A stretch of DNA of 33,091 bases from Chitinophagaceae bacterium UBA4857 (lineage in GTDB: Bacteria > Bacteroidota > Bacteroidia > Chitinophagales > Chitinophagaceae): positions 1-33,091 of the forward strand of contig DHEF01000051.1 in the NCBI GenBank assembly GCA_002399735.1, given 5' to 3'. The notes beneath the pieces are model-generated. The model saw only the letters and a list, made by a program, of their open reading frames with translations. It was not told the origin of the DNA and did no database searches. Below, piece after piece: positions 16,051 through 24,040 of the stretch; the first letter of the stretch is position 1; each line of letters opens with the position of its first letter. Both the position numbers and the translations under genes were made by a program.

Positions 16051-16572
16051 TTATTTTTGTCCGACTAATTTGAACTGTAAAACAAATTCGTCATAAATCA
16101 GTTTATCCCCTAAATTGGATAGGAACTTGCCCGATCCATACCGGATATTGTATAGCGTACGGTCTATTTTTATTTCACCTAAAGCGTGCAGAAAGTCGGT
16201 TAAGAGGTCTATTGTGGTTGTAAATGTCACAGGGTGTGTGATGTCTTTTATGGTTAAATCGCCCAAAACTTTATAGGCATCGTTTACTTTGGCTGCTTTC
16301 GTAATTTTCAGTGTGGCTGTTTTGAATGCATTTACTGAGAAAAAGTCATCGTTATTCAGGTGATCGAAAAATTCTTTGTAAACAGACCTGTCTGCGATAT
16401 CCGTAATGACAATACTTGTCATATCTATTTTAATTTCCCCATCGATTAAATGGTCTTCCGAAAAAACGAGATACCCACTTTCAATATTAATGGTTCCGGT
16501 GTGTAAACCGAGGATTTTCTTGCCGGTCCAGTTAACAGTACTGCTTTCTGTCTGAATGTTAAATGTTGTCAT
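16051..16572 (-). CDS. YceI family protein (cytoplasmic form)
   Basis: 173 residues of the YceI lipocalin-like isoprenoid-binding fold: STVNWTGKKILGLHTGTINI at the start, GEIKIDMTSI, HLNNDDFFSVNAFKTATLKI and LGDLTIKDITHPVTF. There is no signal peptide, unlike periplasmic YceI of E. coli, so it should be cytoplasmic. Family members bind polyisoprenoid quinones or related lipids; some are stress-induced. It is followed after 6 bp by the nitronate monooxygenase gene and preceded by a Crp/Fnr gene with a 95-bp gap that could carry a promoter. Confidence 0.92.
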   Translation of the reverse strand: MTTFNIQTESSTVNWTGKKILGLHTGTINIESGYLVFSEDHLIDGEIKIDMTSIVITDIADRSVYKEFFDHLNNDDFFSVNAFKTATLKITKAAKVNDAYKVLGDLTIKDITHPVTFTTTIDLLTDFLHALGEIKIDRTLYNIRYGSGKFLSNLGDKLIYDEFVLQFKLVGQK

Positions 16573-16667
16573 TGCTTGTTATTTTTAAATTTCACAAGGC
16601 AAAATTCAGACTATTAAGGGCCGTGGCGAAGGACATATCGCACAAAAAAACTGTGATGTAAATCAAT

Positions 16668-17237
16668 TTACTTTGAAGAGTAGAGCCGACTCAGTGTTTC
16701 GCGGGTAAGTCCCAGATAGGAAGCCAGAATGTGCTTCGGTAGCTTTTGCACCAATTCCGGGTATTCCCGAAGAAACTGCTCGTACCGTTCTTTTGCATTG
16801 CTGCTCAGCAAGGATAGAATGCGATTTTGTAATGCGACATTTCTGCGGTTGGTTTTCTTTCTGAAAAAGTGCTCAATCTGATGTAACTCCCGACACAGTT
16901 TTTCCCTGTTTTCGTTGCTCAAACATAATACTTCGGTATCTTCCAAACAGTCAATATTGACAATAGCCTTTTTTTGATAATAATACGCTTCGTAGTCCGT
17001 AATCCACCAATCTTTAACGCCGAAAAGCAAAATGTGCGTTTTACCGTTTTGGTCAATGAAGTAGGATTTGACGCAGCCGGAAAGAATAAAATAATCATAA
17101 ATAACATCTTGATTTTCCTGTATCAAAAACTGATGTTTTCTGAATTTTTTAAACGTAAAATGACTGAGTATATACTCAAAATCCACATCCGAAATTTTGA
17201 TAACTTTCTCAAACTGTTCTTTCAGGATTTCACTCAT
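16668..17237 (-). CDS. Crp/Fnr family transcriptional regulator
   Basis: 189 residues from the ATG at 17237 (MSEILKEQ), chosen over an upstream ATG at 17309 because it follows a purine-rich AGAGAAAT and gives the usual Bacteroidota length. N-terminal cyclic-nucleotide-binding-like domain (about 20-115, FKKFRKHQFLIQENQ and YFILSGCVKSYF), C-terminal HTH (about 160-189, LPKHILASYLGLTRETLSRL). No Fnr-type Cys cluster is seen, so an iron-sulfur sensor is unlikely. It probably controls the YceI-nitronate monooxygenase genes downstream on the same strand. Confidence 0.85.
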   Translation of the reverse strand: MSEILKEQFEKVIKISDVDFEYILSHFTFKKFRKHQFLIQENQDVIYDYFILSGCVKSYFIDQNGKTHILLFGVKDWWITDYEAYYYQKKAIVNIDCLEDTEVLCLSNENREKLCRELHQIEHFFRKKTNRRNVALQNRILSLLSSNAKERYEQFLREYPELVQKLPKHILASYLGLTRETLSRLYSSK

Positions 17238-17477
17238 TTTTATTTCTCTTGGATTTTTAGTAAATGACTTTCTCATGCGTTTTCGTAGCTTGACTAAAGA
17301 GCAGATCAACTATTGCTGTGTTACTATGATAGATAATAAGAATATATGCAAAAACGAAAAATAATTGGTGCTATATTCCTTGAAAACGCGTTTTGGATGA
17401 AGAACGATATCTAACCGCAAGCGTGAATGAAGCTACCCGGCTAATATATGCTATGGGCAAGGGTTTCAGCGAAAATG

Positions 17478-17512
17478 AAAAAGGACAAGTTGAGGGTAAT
17501 TTCAACTTGTCC
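17478..17512 (-). terminator. Rho-independent terminator of the tRNA-Leu gene
   Basis: GGACAAGTTGA and TCAACTTGTCC form an 11-bp perfect stem around a 7-base loop. On the minus strand it is followed by a TTTTTC tail. It lies 8 bp past the 3' end of the tRNA. Confidence 0.85.
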
Positions 17513-17519
17513 AGTTCAG

Positions 17520-17601
17520 TGCCCAGGACTGGAATCGAACCAGCACACCTTGCGGCGGCAGATTTTGAGTCTGCTGCGTCTACCAATTCCGCCACCTGGG
17601 C
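17520..17601 (-). tRNA. tRNA-Leu (anticodon CAA)
   Basis: The minus strand gives an 82-nt class II tRNA: acceptor stem GCCCAGG/CCTGGGC, D-loop with TTGGTAGACGC, anticodon stem GCAGA/TCTGC around loop CTCAAAA (anticodon CAA, codon TTG), a long variable arm, TTCGATTC in the T loop, and discriminator A at 17520. CCA is not encoded. The 3' end points toward the accessory region at 5.9-17.3 kb. Confidence 0.96.
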
Positions 17602-17772
17602 AGCTACTTGCGAATTGGGTTGCAATATTACATATTTACCGCTAATATTTGGCCGCTCAACTAAAAAAAATTATTTGCAGCATTTTTTAGGCGGAAACAA
17701 TGTCCGCCAAACGGCTTTTATTATTTTTCTGATTGTCAGCATCTTTTAACGACAAGTTGAGATTGAGTATCG

Positions 17773-17780
17773 TAAATTTG
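17773..17780 (+). promoter_or_regulatory. -7 element (TAAATTTG) for the saccharopine dehydrogenase-like gene
   Basis: A perfect Bacteroidota TAnnTTTG element 70 bp before the start codon, with no clear -33 TTG at the usual spacing. It implies a leader of about 65 nt. Nothing else is seen in 17602-17850. Confidence 0.45.
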
Positions 17781-17850
17781 CGCCTATTATTTTAACCTTT
17801 TAATGTAACAACTGTTTTATATAAAGGTTTACGATTGCAAAAATACTGGT

Positions 17851-19059
17851 ATGATTACAATAGGACTTATAAAAGAAGGGAAATCTCCTGCCGATAACCG
17901 TGTTGCGTTAATTCCTTCGCAATGTAAATGGATACTTAAAAACCTGCCTCACGTAAAAATAATAGCCGAAAGCTCGGCTACCCGCTGCTTTAGTGATAAA
18001 GAATATATCAGTGCCGGGGTTGAAGTAATGGAATCCGTTGCCGAAGCAGATATATTATTAGGTATAAAAGAAGTACCCGTACAACAACTGGTAGCTAATA
18101 AAACCTATTTGTTTTTTTCGCATACCCGCAAAAAACAGCCCTATAATCAAAAATTGTTACAAGCCATACTCGAAAAAAATATAACGCTCATCGATTACGA
18201 ATGTCTAGAACATGAAGATGGACAACGTATAATTGGCTTTGGTTTTTTTGCAGGTGTGGTAGGTGCGCATAATGGTATAATGGCTTACGGTAACCGTACC
18301 GGTTTATACTCATTGGAACGAGTGTACAAACAACGCAGTTTTCGTGAGTTAATACATACTTACTTTGGTTTACGACTACCTAATCTTAAGATTGCGGTAA
18401 CCGGATCGGGTAGGGTAGCGCATGGTATTATTGAAGTAATGAACCTGATGGGCATACACGAAGTTGAGCCGGATGATTACCTGAAACGCCGTTTTTCTTA
18501 TCCGGTTTTTACCCAATTAAAAGGTGCCGATTTATACGAACATAAAGAAACCGGTAAGTACAGTCGAGAAGATTTTCATAATACTCCCGGCAACTATAAA
18601 TCAAAATTTTTACCCTACGCTTCACAAACCGATTTGTTAATGAACGGTGTGTACTGGGATAAAACCATTCCACGTTTGTTTGAAAAAACAGATGTGGCTG
18701 CCGATGATTTCATCATACAATCCATTGCCGATATAACCGATGATGCTGATGGTTCTGTACCTATTAACGTAGGCGACCAAACGATTGAAGATCCCGTTTA
18801 CGGCATTAATAAAAAAACTTTGCAAAAAGTAGCTCCATACAACGCCGATACTATTGACGTAATGGCTGTTGGAAATCTTCCCAATGAACTTCCCCGTGAT
18901 GCTTCCCGGTATTTTGGTGAGCAATTAATAAAATTTGTACTGGAAGATTTATTAAAAGGCAGTTCGCCATTATTAGACAGGGCAACAATTACCAAAGAAG
19001 GACAGCTTACAAAACCTTACGATTATTTAACTGATTACGCAAAAGGAATAGTAGAATAA
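17851..19059 (+). CDS. Saccharopine dehydrogenase (L-lysine-forming)-like NAD(P)-dependent oxidoreductase
   Basis: 402 residues of the alanine dehydrogenase/PNT superfamily, closest in pattern to LYS1-type saccharopine dehydrogenase. The N-terminal domain (about 1-130) has GLIKEGK at the start, GIKEVP with K73 and FFSHTRKKQ with H91, the usual catalytic Lys/His pair. The nucleotide-binding loop is TGSGRVAHG (184-192). The C-terminal part has MNGVYWD and an IADITDDADGSVP block typical of this family. The likely reaction is interconversion of saccharopine with lysine and 2-oxoglutarate; a different amino-acid substrate is possible. Monocistronic, with repeats downstream. Confidence 0.8.
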   Translation: MITIGLIKEGKSPADNRVALIPSQCKWILKNLPHVKIIAESSATRCFSDKEYISAGVEVMESVAEADILLGIKEVPVQQLVANKTYLFFSHTRKKQPYNQKLLQAILEKNITLIDYECLEHEDGQRIIGFGFFAGVVGAHNGIMAYGNRTGLYSLERVYKQRSFRELIHTYFGLRLPNLKIAVTGSGRVAHGIIEVMNLMGIHEVEPDDYLKRRFSYPVFTQLKGADLYEHKETGKYSREDFHNTPGNYKSKFLPYASQTDLLMNGVYWDKTIPRLFEKTDVAADDFIIQSIADITDDADGSVPINVGDQTIEDPVYGINKKTLQKVAPYNADTIDVMAVGNLPNELPRDASRYFGEQLIKFVLEDLLKGSSPLLDRATITKEGQLTKPYDYLTDYAKGIVE

Positions 19060-19077
19060 TTTTTTGTTACCCGACTC

Positions 19078-19240
19078 CAGCACTACTATCATCGTCTGTT
19101 GCGTCGCACTCTTGTACTGCACCAACGCGGAGCATCAATGAGGCTAATCCAATAACTGATATTGAATTAATTCTATTGGCCAAAATGCAGTACTCCGTAT
19201 TTTAATCGGAGTACTGTAATGCTATTGGGCATTGTGCAAG
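19078..19240 (+). repeat. Dispersed intergenic repeat, copy A, with internal insertion
   Basis: Left part ACTATCATCGTCTGTTGC plus the core GTTGCGTCGCACTCTTG matches the other copies. The right part GCTATTGGGCATTGTGCAA (19221-19239) matches them too. In between lie about 95 extra bases (19127-19220), holding a 10-bp perfect hairpin CAGTACTCCG/CGGAGTACTG (19188-19216). The other copies lack these bases, so this copy was interrupted or the others lost the segment. Confidence 0.8.
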
Positions 19241-19280
19241 GGATTGGCTTTTGGCATGAAGCATTATGCTTTCAGCCTTC

Positions 19281-20006
19281 TTACAAATGCAGATAATACG
19301 GTTGTAGCAAAGTAATAAAATCAGACGTATAATTGTTTTCGCTATTACGAATAGTTAGCTCATTTTTTACAGGCAATAAACCTGCTGTTGTAGGTGCACC
19401 CATTATCATGGTACGGAAATAACTGTGTTTCTCCGTTTGTTTTACATTAGTAATTTGAATAGCGGATAACTGTTCCTTCTGTATGAATGCCAATACTTCG
19501 TTTTCACGTTTGTAAGGCAGTAATAAGAAAAATATGCCGTTGTTGTTTAGCTGGTGTTTTATAATGGCTATTAAATCCTGTAACAACAAACCTGCATCAT
19601 GATGAGCCAGGTTTTTATTGCCGGCGTCTGAGCGTAAATCGTTTTCGTAAAAAGGCGGGTTGCTTATAATAACATCGCAGCTGGTAAAAGGTAAATGTTT
19701 TATATCCGTATGTGTTACCTGTAACCTTTTGCTCCAAGGTGATTGGTTAAAGTTTTCTGCTGCCTGTTTCGCTGCTGCTAAATCAATTTCAACAGCGTTT
19801 ATACTACCGGTAATTTGTTGTGCCAGCATCAGACTTAATAATCCTGTTCCGGTGCCAATATCAAGTATGTTTTTTGCAGCAGGATAATTTTGTGCTATTA
19901 AGCTAGCTGCCCATGCACCAAACAAACAACCATCGGTAGTTACCTTCATAGCACAGTTACCCTGTTCTATTTTAAACTGCTTAAACTGGAAATAACTATT
20001 AGGCAA
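19281..20006 (-). CDS. trmN6: tRNA1(Val) (adenine(37)-N6)-methyltransferase
   Basis: 241 residues, a class I SAM-dependent N6-adenine methyltransferase of the TrmN6 (YfiC) family that makes m6A37 in tRNA1-Val. It has FKIEQGNCAMKVTTDGCLFG (11-30) typical of this family, the SAM loop DIGTGTGLLSL (49-59), the acidic VEID at strand 2, and the catalytic NPPF motif (116-119) followed by the family-typical YENDLRS. Cytoplasmic. It precedes no obvious partner; tsaD is upstream on the same strand with a 91-bp gap, giving two adjacent tRNA-modification genes. Confidence 0.92.
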   Translation of the reverse strand: MPNSYFQFKQFKIEQGNCAMKVTTDGCLFGAWAASLIAQNYPAAKNILDIGTGTGLLSLMLAQQITGSINAVEIDLAAAKQAAENFNQSPWSKRLQVTHTDIKHLPFTSCDVIISNPPFYENDLRSDAGNKNLAHHDAGLLLQDLIAIIKHQLNNNGIFFLLLPYKRENEVLAFIQKEQLSAIQITNVKQTEKHSYFRTMIMGAPTTAGLLPVKNELTIRNSENNYTSDFITLLQPYYLHL

Positions 20007-20097
20007 AATACTAATGATGAGTTATGAATGATGAATTATAAATTACAGGAATGCCATTAGCATATCAGCACATTATTTCATTAGCTAATTAGTAAGC

Positions 20098-21147
20098 CTA
20101 CCATTCTGCTCGGGCAGTTGTTTCTACATTCATGGCATCAAAAGCACCGGCTTTGTATTTGTAATAAGCGGTTATGGCTATCATGCCAGCATTATCGGTG
20201 CAGTACTGAAAATCGGGTATATAAGTTTTCCAGCCATGTTTTTTACCGGCCTCGGTTAATGCAGTACGTAAACCGCTATTGGCCGATACTCCACCCGCAA
20301 TACAAATATGTTTGATGCCGGTTTCAATAGCCGCACGTTTTAATTTGCTGATTAATATGCCTACAATACGATGTTGAATACTCGCACATAAATCGGCCAG
20401 GTTATCCTGTATAAATTTATTTTTTTCTTCCTCGGTGGCTAAAAACTCCGGTTTATACATATGACTTTTGCCTGCGTTTTGTATAAAATACAGGATAGAT
20501 GTTTTTACACCACTAAAGCTAAAATCTAAACCCGGTATGCGGGGTTCGGCAAAACTAAATTTAAGCGGATTGCCTTCTTTAGCGTATTTATCAACCAATG
20601 GTCCACCGGGGTAGGGTAGACCTAATATTTTAGCGGCTTTATCAAAAGCTTCTCCGGCAGCATCGTCAATGGTTTCGCCAATTACTTTCATTCGTAACGG
20701 ACTTTCACACAAAACAATTTGTGTATGTCCGCCACTAACGGTTAAACATAAAAAAGGAAACTCAGGTTTAGGATCGTTTATTAAATTGGCCAGTACATGT
20801 GCCTGCATATGGTGCACTGCCAATAATGGTTTGTCTAATGATAAAGCTAAAGATTTTGCAAACTGTCCGCCCACTAATAATGAACCTATTAAACCTGGTG
20901 CTTTGGTAAATGCCACCGCATCTAATTGTTGTAACGTAGTATTAGCTTCTTGTAAAGCAAGCTCCACCACCGGTACAATATTTTGCAAATGCGCACGACT
21001 TGCCAACTCGGGCACTACGCCGCCGTATTGCTCATGTACTTTTTGTGTGGCAATTTTATTGGATAAAATCTTACCATCTATACAAACCGCAGCCGATGTT
21101 TCGTCGCAGCTTGATTCGATGGCGAGTATGGTTGTTGTTTTGTTCAT
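20098..21147 (-). CDS. tsaD: tRNA N6-adenosine threonylcarbamoyltransferase TsaD
   Basis: 349 residues, full length. It transfers threonylcarbamoyl to A37 of ANN-decoding tRNAs, with TsaB/TsaE. It shows the ASKHA start ILAIESSCDETSAAV (7-21), YGGVVPELASRAH (41-53), KAPGLIGSLLVG, the metal-binding HMQAH (113-117), SGGHTQ, and the late IAGGVSANSGLR and YCTDNAGMIA blocks. All key motifs are intact. A block of 'GATGGTTCATAG'-type repeat begins just upstream of its start codon. Confidence 0.97.
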   Translation of the reverse strand: MNKTTTILAIESSCDETSAAVCIDGKILSNKIATQKVHEQYGGVVPELASRAHLQNIVPVVELALQEANTTLQQLDAVAFTKAPGLIGSLLVGGQFAKSLALSLDKPLLAVHHMQAHVLANLINDPKPEFPFLCLTVSGGHTQIVLCESPLRMKVIGETIDDAAGEAFDKAAKILGLPYPGGPLVDKYAKEGNPLKFSFAEPRIPGLDFSFSGVKTSILYFIQNAGKSHMYKPEFLATEEEKNKFIQDNLADLCASIQHRIVGILISKLKRAAIETGIKHICIAGGVSANSGLRTALTEAGKKHGWKTYIPDFQYCTDNAGMIAITAYYKYKAGAFDAMNVETTARAEW

Positions 21148-21160
21148 TGTTTAATTAGGT

Positions 21161-21325
21161 CATAGTTGATGGTTCATAGTTAGTGAATAGTGAGTGGTGA
21201 ATATTGAATTATTGACTACTCACTATTGACTATTCACTACTTTCTTTCGGACTTTCCGACTCACGGACTCCAGACTTTCCTCTGCTGCCCAAAGAACAGA
21301 ACGTACAAGAGTGCGACGCAACCGG
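21161..21325. repeat. Composite intergenic repeat block including dispersed repeat copy B
   Basis: Three parts: a TTGATGGTTCATAGTTAG-type unit with a dyad GTGAATAGT (21183-21191)/ACTATTCAC (21229-21237); a CGGACTTTCC-rich unit (about 21248-21300) ending CTGCTG-CC-AA-GAACAGAA; and the core of the dispersed repeat in minus orientation, GTACAAGAGTGCGACGCAA (21303-21321). The same order recurs at 32866-33091. No gene is seen in 21148-21403. Confidence 0.7.
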
Positions 21326-21403
21326 GATGCCATGAAAAACTGCAGCCGGGTCAATAAAAACTTACTGTTAAATACTAATTCTGCGGGGCAAATTTACGAT
21401 TAT

Positions 21404-22660
21404 TTATTTACTGCGGATGGCTACCACAGGATCCATACGGGCAGCTTGCGAAGCAGGTACAATACCGGCAATGATGCCTACGGCTACACAAATAATGAAG
21501 GTCCAAACCATATTGCTAACCGATATAAAAACGGGAAAATCAAGCGCACCCGAAAGGATAAGCGATAAAACATACACCAGCGATAAACCTATTAAACCGC
21601 CAATGATGCAAAGGAATGCTGACTCCAGCAAAAACTCGGTAAGGATTACATTTTTCTTTGCACCGATAGCTTTTTTTAGTCCTATTTGTGCGGTGCGTTC
21701 CCTTACGGTAACAAACATAATATTGGCTACACCAAATAAACCAACAATTAAGCTGATGCCACCAATAACGGCACCACCAATGTTAAGGCCTACAAATAAA
21801 CCGCCAATAGCATCGGTAAAATCGTTTACATCGTTAAGGGCAAAGTTGGGTTCCTGTGTGGGGTTTATTTTGCGTATGGCCCGCATGGTGCCAAACAGTT
21901 CGTCTTTCAGCGCTTTACTGCTCAGGTCGTCCTGACCTTGTACCATAATTACAGGATCGGCTTTTAACTCGTTCATCATAGTTCGGGCATACTTGTAGGT
22001 GATGAGTACGCTTTGGTCAAAATCCCAGCCACCAATCATTTGTTTGCCACGCTTCTTTATTACACCACAAATGCCGGCTTTTTTACCACGGATAATCACT
22101 TGTTTATTGATGGCTAACTCGGCATTGCCAAATAGTTTTTCTGCAATTTCATTACCTACTACAACGGCCTGGCTGCCATTGTTAAATTCGGCATCGGAAA
22201 TAAAACGGCCATAGGCAATTTCCAGGGGCTGGATTTTTTCAAACTCTTCGGATATACCGTATTGTTTTACGTTGTTAAGGGAGCTTCCTTTATAATCAAC
22301 CGTACCGGTAGTTTGTAAACAAAAAGCGGTGAATTTAGCGGAGGAGGTGCGTTCCTGTATCAGTTTAACTTCTTCAAATTTGGGAACAGGCCGGTTAACA
22401 AATTTCCACCAGGGGTAATCGCCATCGCCGCCGGCACTGTAGTCCCATTTATCAACATAAATGGTATTGCTACCCAGCGATTGTATTTCGTTTTCAATAT
22501 TACGTTGTAAGCTATTAACTACGGCCAGTACACCAATAATGCAAAAAATACCAATGGTAATACCAAAGAGGGATAAAAACGTACGCAGTTTATTTTTCCA
22601 TAACTCAAGTATGGCCATTCTGAAACTGCCGCTAACTATTTCAAACGTACGTCGTAGCAT
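21404..22660 (-). CDS. ABC transporter permease (MacB/FtsX type)
   Basis: 418 residues with the MacB topology: a first transmembrane helix (about 28-50, FLSLFGITIGIFCIIGVLAVV), a periplasmic MacB_PCD domain (about 52-285), then three helices (about 290-315, 340-372, 385-408) carrying the FtsX motifs RERTAQIGLKKAIGA and the C-terminal ASQAARMDPVVAIRSK. Family members export peptides, lipoproteins or drugs, or act as mechanotransmission complexes with a cognate ATPase. No ATPase gene is in the window, so the partner must be encoded elsewhere. Substrate unknown. Confidence 0.9.
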   Translation of the reverse strand: MLRRTFEIVSGSFRMAILELWKNKLRTFLSLFGITIGIFCIIGVLAVVNSLQRNIENEIQSLGSNTIYVDKWDYSAGGDGDYPWWKFVNRPVPKFEEVKLIQERTSSAKFTAFCLQTTGTVDYKGSSLNNVKQYGISEEFEKIQPLEIAYGRFISDAEFNNGSQAVVVGNEIAEKLFGNAELAINKQVIIRGKKAGICGVIKKRGKQMIGGWDFDQSVLITYKYARTMMNELKADPVIMVQGQDDLSSKALKDELFGTMRAIRKINPTQEPNFALNDVNDFTDAIGGLFVGLNIGGAVIGGISLIVGLFGVANIMFVTVRERTAQIGLKKAIGAKKNVILTEFLLESAFLCIIGGLIGLSLVYVLSLILSGALDFPVFISVSNMVWTFIICVAVGIIAGIVPASQAARMDPVVAIRSK

Positions 22661-22732
22661 GAGCCAAAGTTAGTTAATAGAGTTGAGTAAATTTTGCCGT
22701 TTGTACCTAAAAGCCGGTTAGTTGTAAATGAG

Positions 22733-23731
22733 TTAACTCATCATTTTGTACACCATTTCTTTTAATAAAGCGGCATCGCCGGCATTGGTGCTGTTAATGC
22801 CTATACTTTTTAAATTGTACTGGTGTAATAAAAGTAGTGCTCTTTCGGTGCCCTGATACTGGTATATTTTTGAAGCATGCATATAGTCCTTCATAAAAAA
22901 CGGGTTTACACCAATAGCACTGGCAATGGCTTTTTCGTCGTTACTGCCGGCACCAAAAATCATAAACACTTTACTGAAAAAGCTATACAGGGAGGGTAAA
23001 ATAAGTTGTATGGGAGCGGCTTTAGGGTTCGCCTCAAAGTACTGTATAATACGTATAGCTTTGGCCAGGTTGCGGCTGCCAATGGCGGCTTGTAACTCAA
23101 AAGTGTTAAACTCTTTGTTTACACCTACGTAGTTTTCAATATCGTCTTCGGTAATACTTTTACGAGTGCCCAGGTTAACGGTTATTTTATCAATTTCCTT
23201 TTCCAGACGGCTAAGGTCGTTGCCAATATGATCTACCAATAATGCGTTGGCTTTGGCGTTTATATTTAAGCCTTTTTCCGTTACCATTTTTTGCACCCAA
23301 TCCGGCAACTGGTTTTCGTACATTTTTTTGGTGGTTACCATTACTGCTTTGGTCTTAAGCATTTTGGCAAACTTAGTACGGCTATCTACCTTTTTATCTT
23401 TATACGCTATTACCAATATGGTAGATGCTAAAGGAGACTCAAAGTAAGGTTCCAGTTTTTCTATGTCTTTCATAAACTGGGCTTCCTTTAAAAGCACTAC
23501 TTGCCTGTCGGCAAACATGGGGTAGCGGCGGCATGCGTTAACTACATCGGGCCAGTTAGTATCGCGGCCGTAAAAAATGGTAAGGTTAAAAGAGGCCTCA
23601 CTTTCAGGTAAAATATGGTGTTCGGCATATTGCATAGCCGTATCTATGTAGTATTCTTCTTCCCCTTCTAACCAGTAAACGGGTTTAAACTCCTTCTTTT
23701 TCCACCCCGAAATAATATTTTCTACCGCCAT
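22733..23731 (-). CDS. holA: DNA polymerase III subunit delta
   Basis: 332 residues. HolA opens the sliding-clamp ring within the clamp loader. The sequence fits the HolA fold: FKPVYWLEGEEEYYIDTAM at the start, RRYPMFADRQVVLLKEAQFM (about 68-87), LVIAYKDKKVD, a middle lid segment DLSRLEKEIDKI followed by ITEDDIENYVGVNKEFNTFEL, and a C-terminal collar domain. Length is normal. A promoter with TTG-N18-TAACTTAG lies just upstream, giving a very short leader. Confidence 0.93.
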   Translation of the reverse strand: MAVENIISGWKKKEFKPVYWLEGEEEYYIDTAMQYAEHHILPESEASFNLTIFYGRDTNWPDVVNACRRYPMFADRQVVLLKEAQFMKDIEKLEPYFESPLASTILVIAYKDKKVDSRTKFAKMLKTKAVMVTTKKMYENQLPDWVQKMVTEKGLNINAKANALLVDHIGNDLSRLEKEIDKITVNLGTRKSITEDDIENYVGVNKEFNTFELQAAIGSRNLAKAIRIIQYFEANPKAAPIQLILPSLYSFFSKVFMIFGAGSNDEKAIASAIGVNPFFMKDYMHASKIYQYQGTERALLLLHQYNLKSIGINSTNAGDAALLKEMVYKMMS

Positions 23732-23737
23732 AATGCG

Positions 23738-23766
23738 CTAAGTTACAGGCATTGGGCTTTTGCCAA
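23738..23766 (-). promoter_or_regulatory. Promoter of holA (-33 TTG, 18-bp spacer, -7 TAACTTAG)
   Basis: On the minus strand TTG (23764-23766) is followed after 18 bp by TAACTTAG (23738-23745), one mismatch from TAnnTTTG. It ends six bases from the holA ATG, so the message may be nearly leaderless. Confidence 0.4.
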
Positions 23767-24040
23767 GAAAAAGAATTTTAAAAATTATAAACTATTTATA
23801 TATTAGATTGGCACGGTTTTCGGAACAGGGTGCAGCGAAGTTCTTTTATTATGCAGTTTTGATAATAAAGCCAGACAGGATATGGTTAATTAAAATATAA
23901 ATAAATGCTTTATTTTCAATTAAATATTATTAATAAACACAATTAATAGTATGTTGTATAATCAAAGGAATATCACCTCTTAATCAATTTTTAACGTAGT
24001 AAAAACAGCTACAAAAATTTTTTAAATTAAAACTTTTTAT
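23767..24040. other. AT-rich intergenic region, no gene seen
   Basis: Between divergent holA and the coiled-coil protein gene. Very AT-rich, no ORF, hairpin or RNA gene recognised. It must hold the promoter for the gene at 24041, but no exact TAnnTTTG was found close to the start. Confidence 0.5.

Noticed and set aside
17393..17749. Open frame crossing the tRNA-Leu gene (118 codons)
   Set aside because: Most of it is the tRNA and its terminator read in sense; the part before them is short, with no recognisable domain.
20669..21154. 161-codon plus-strand frame opposite tsaD
   Set aside because: It is antisense to a fully conserved tsaD and has low-complexity, Cys/Ser/Thr-rich content typical of a shadow frame.
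21417..21935. 172-codon plus-strand frame opposite the ABC permease
   Set aside because: Antisense of a well-supported FtsX-type coding region; no independent domain or start context.
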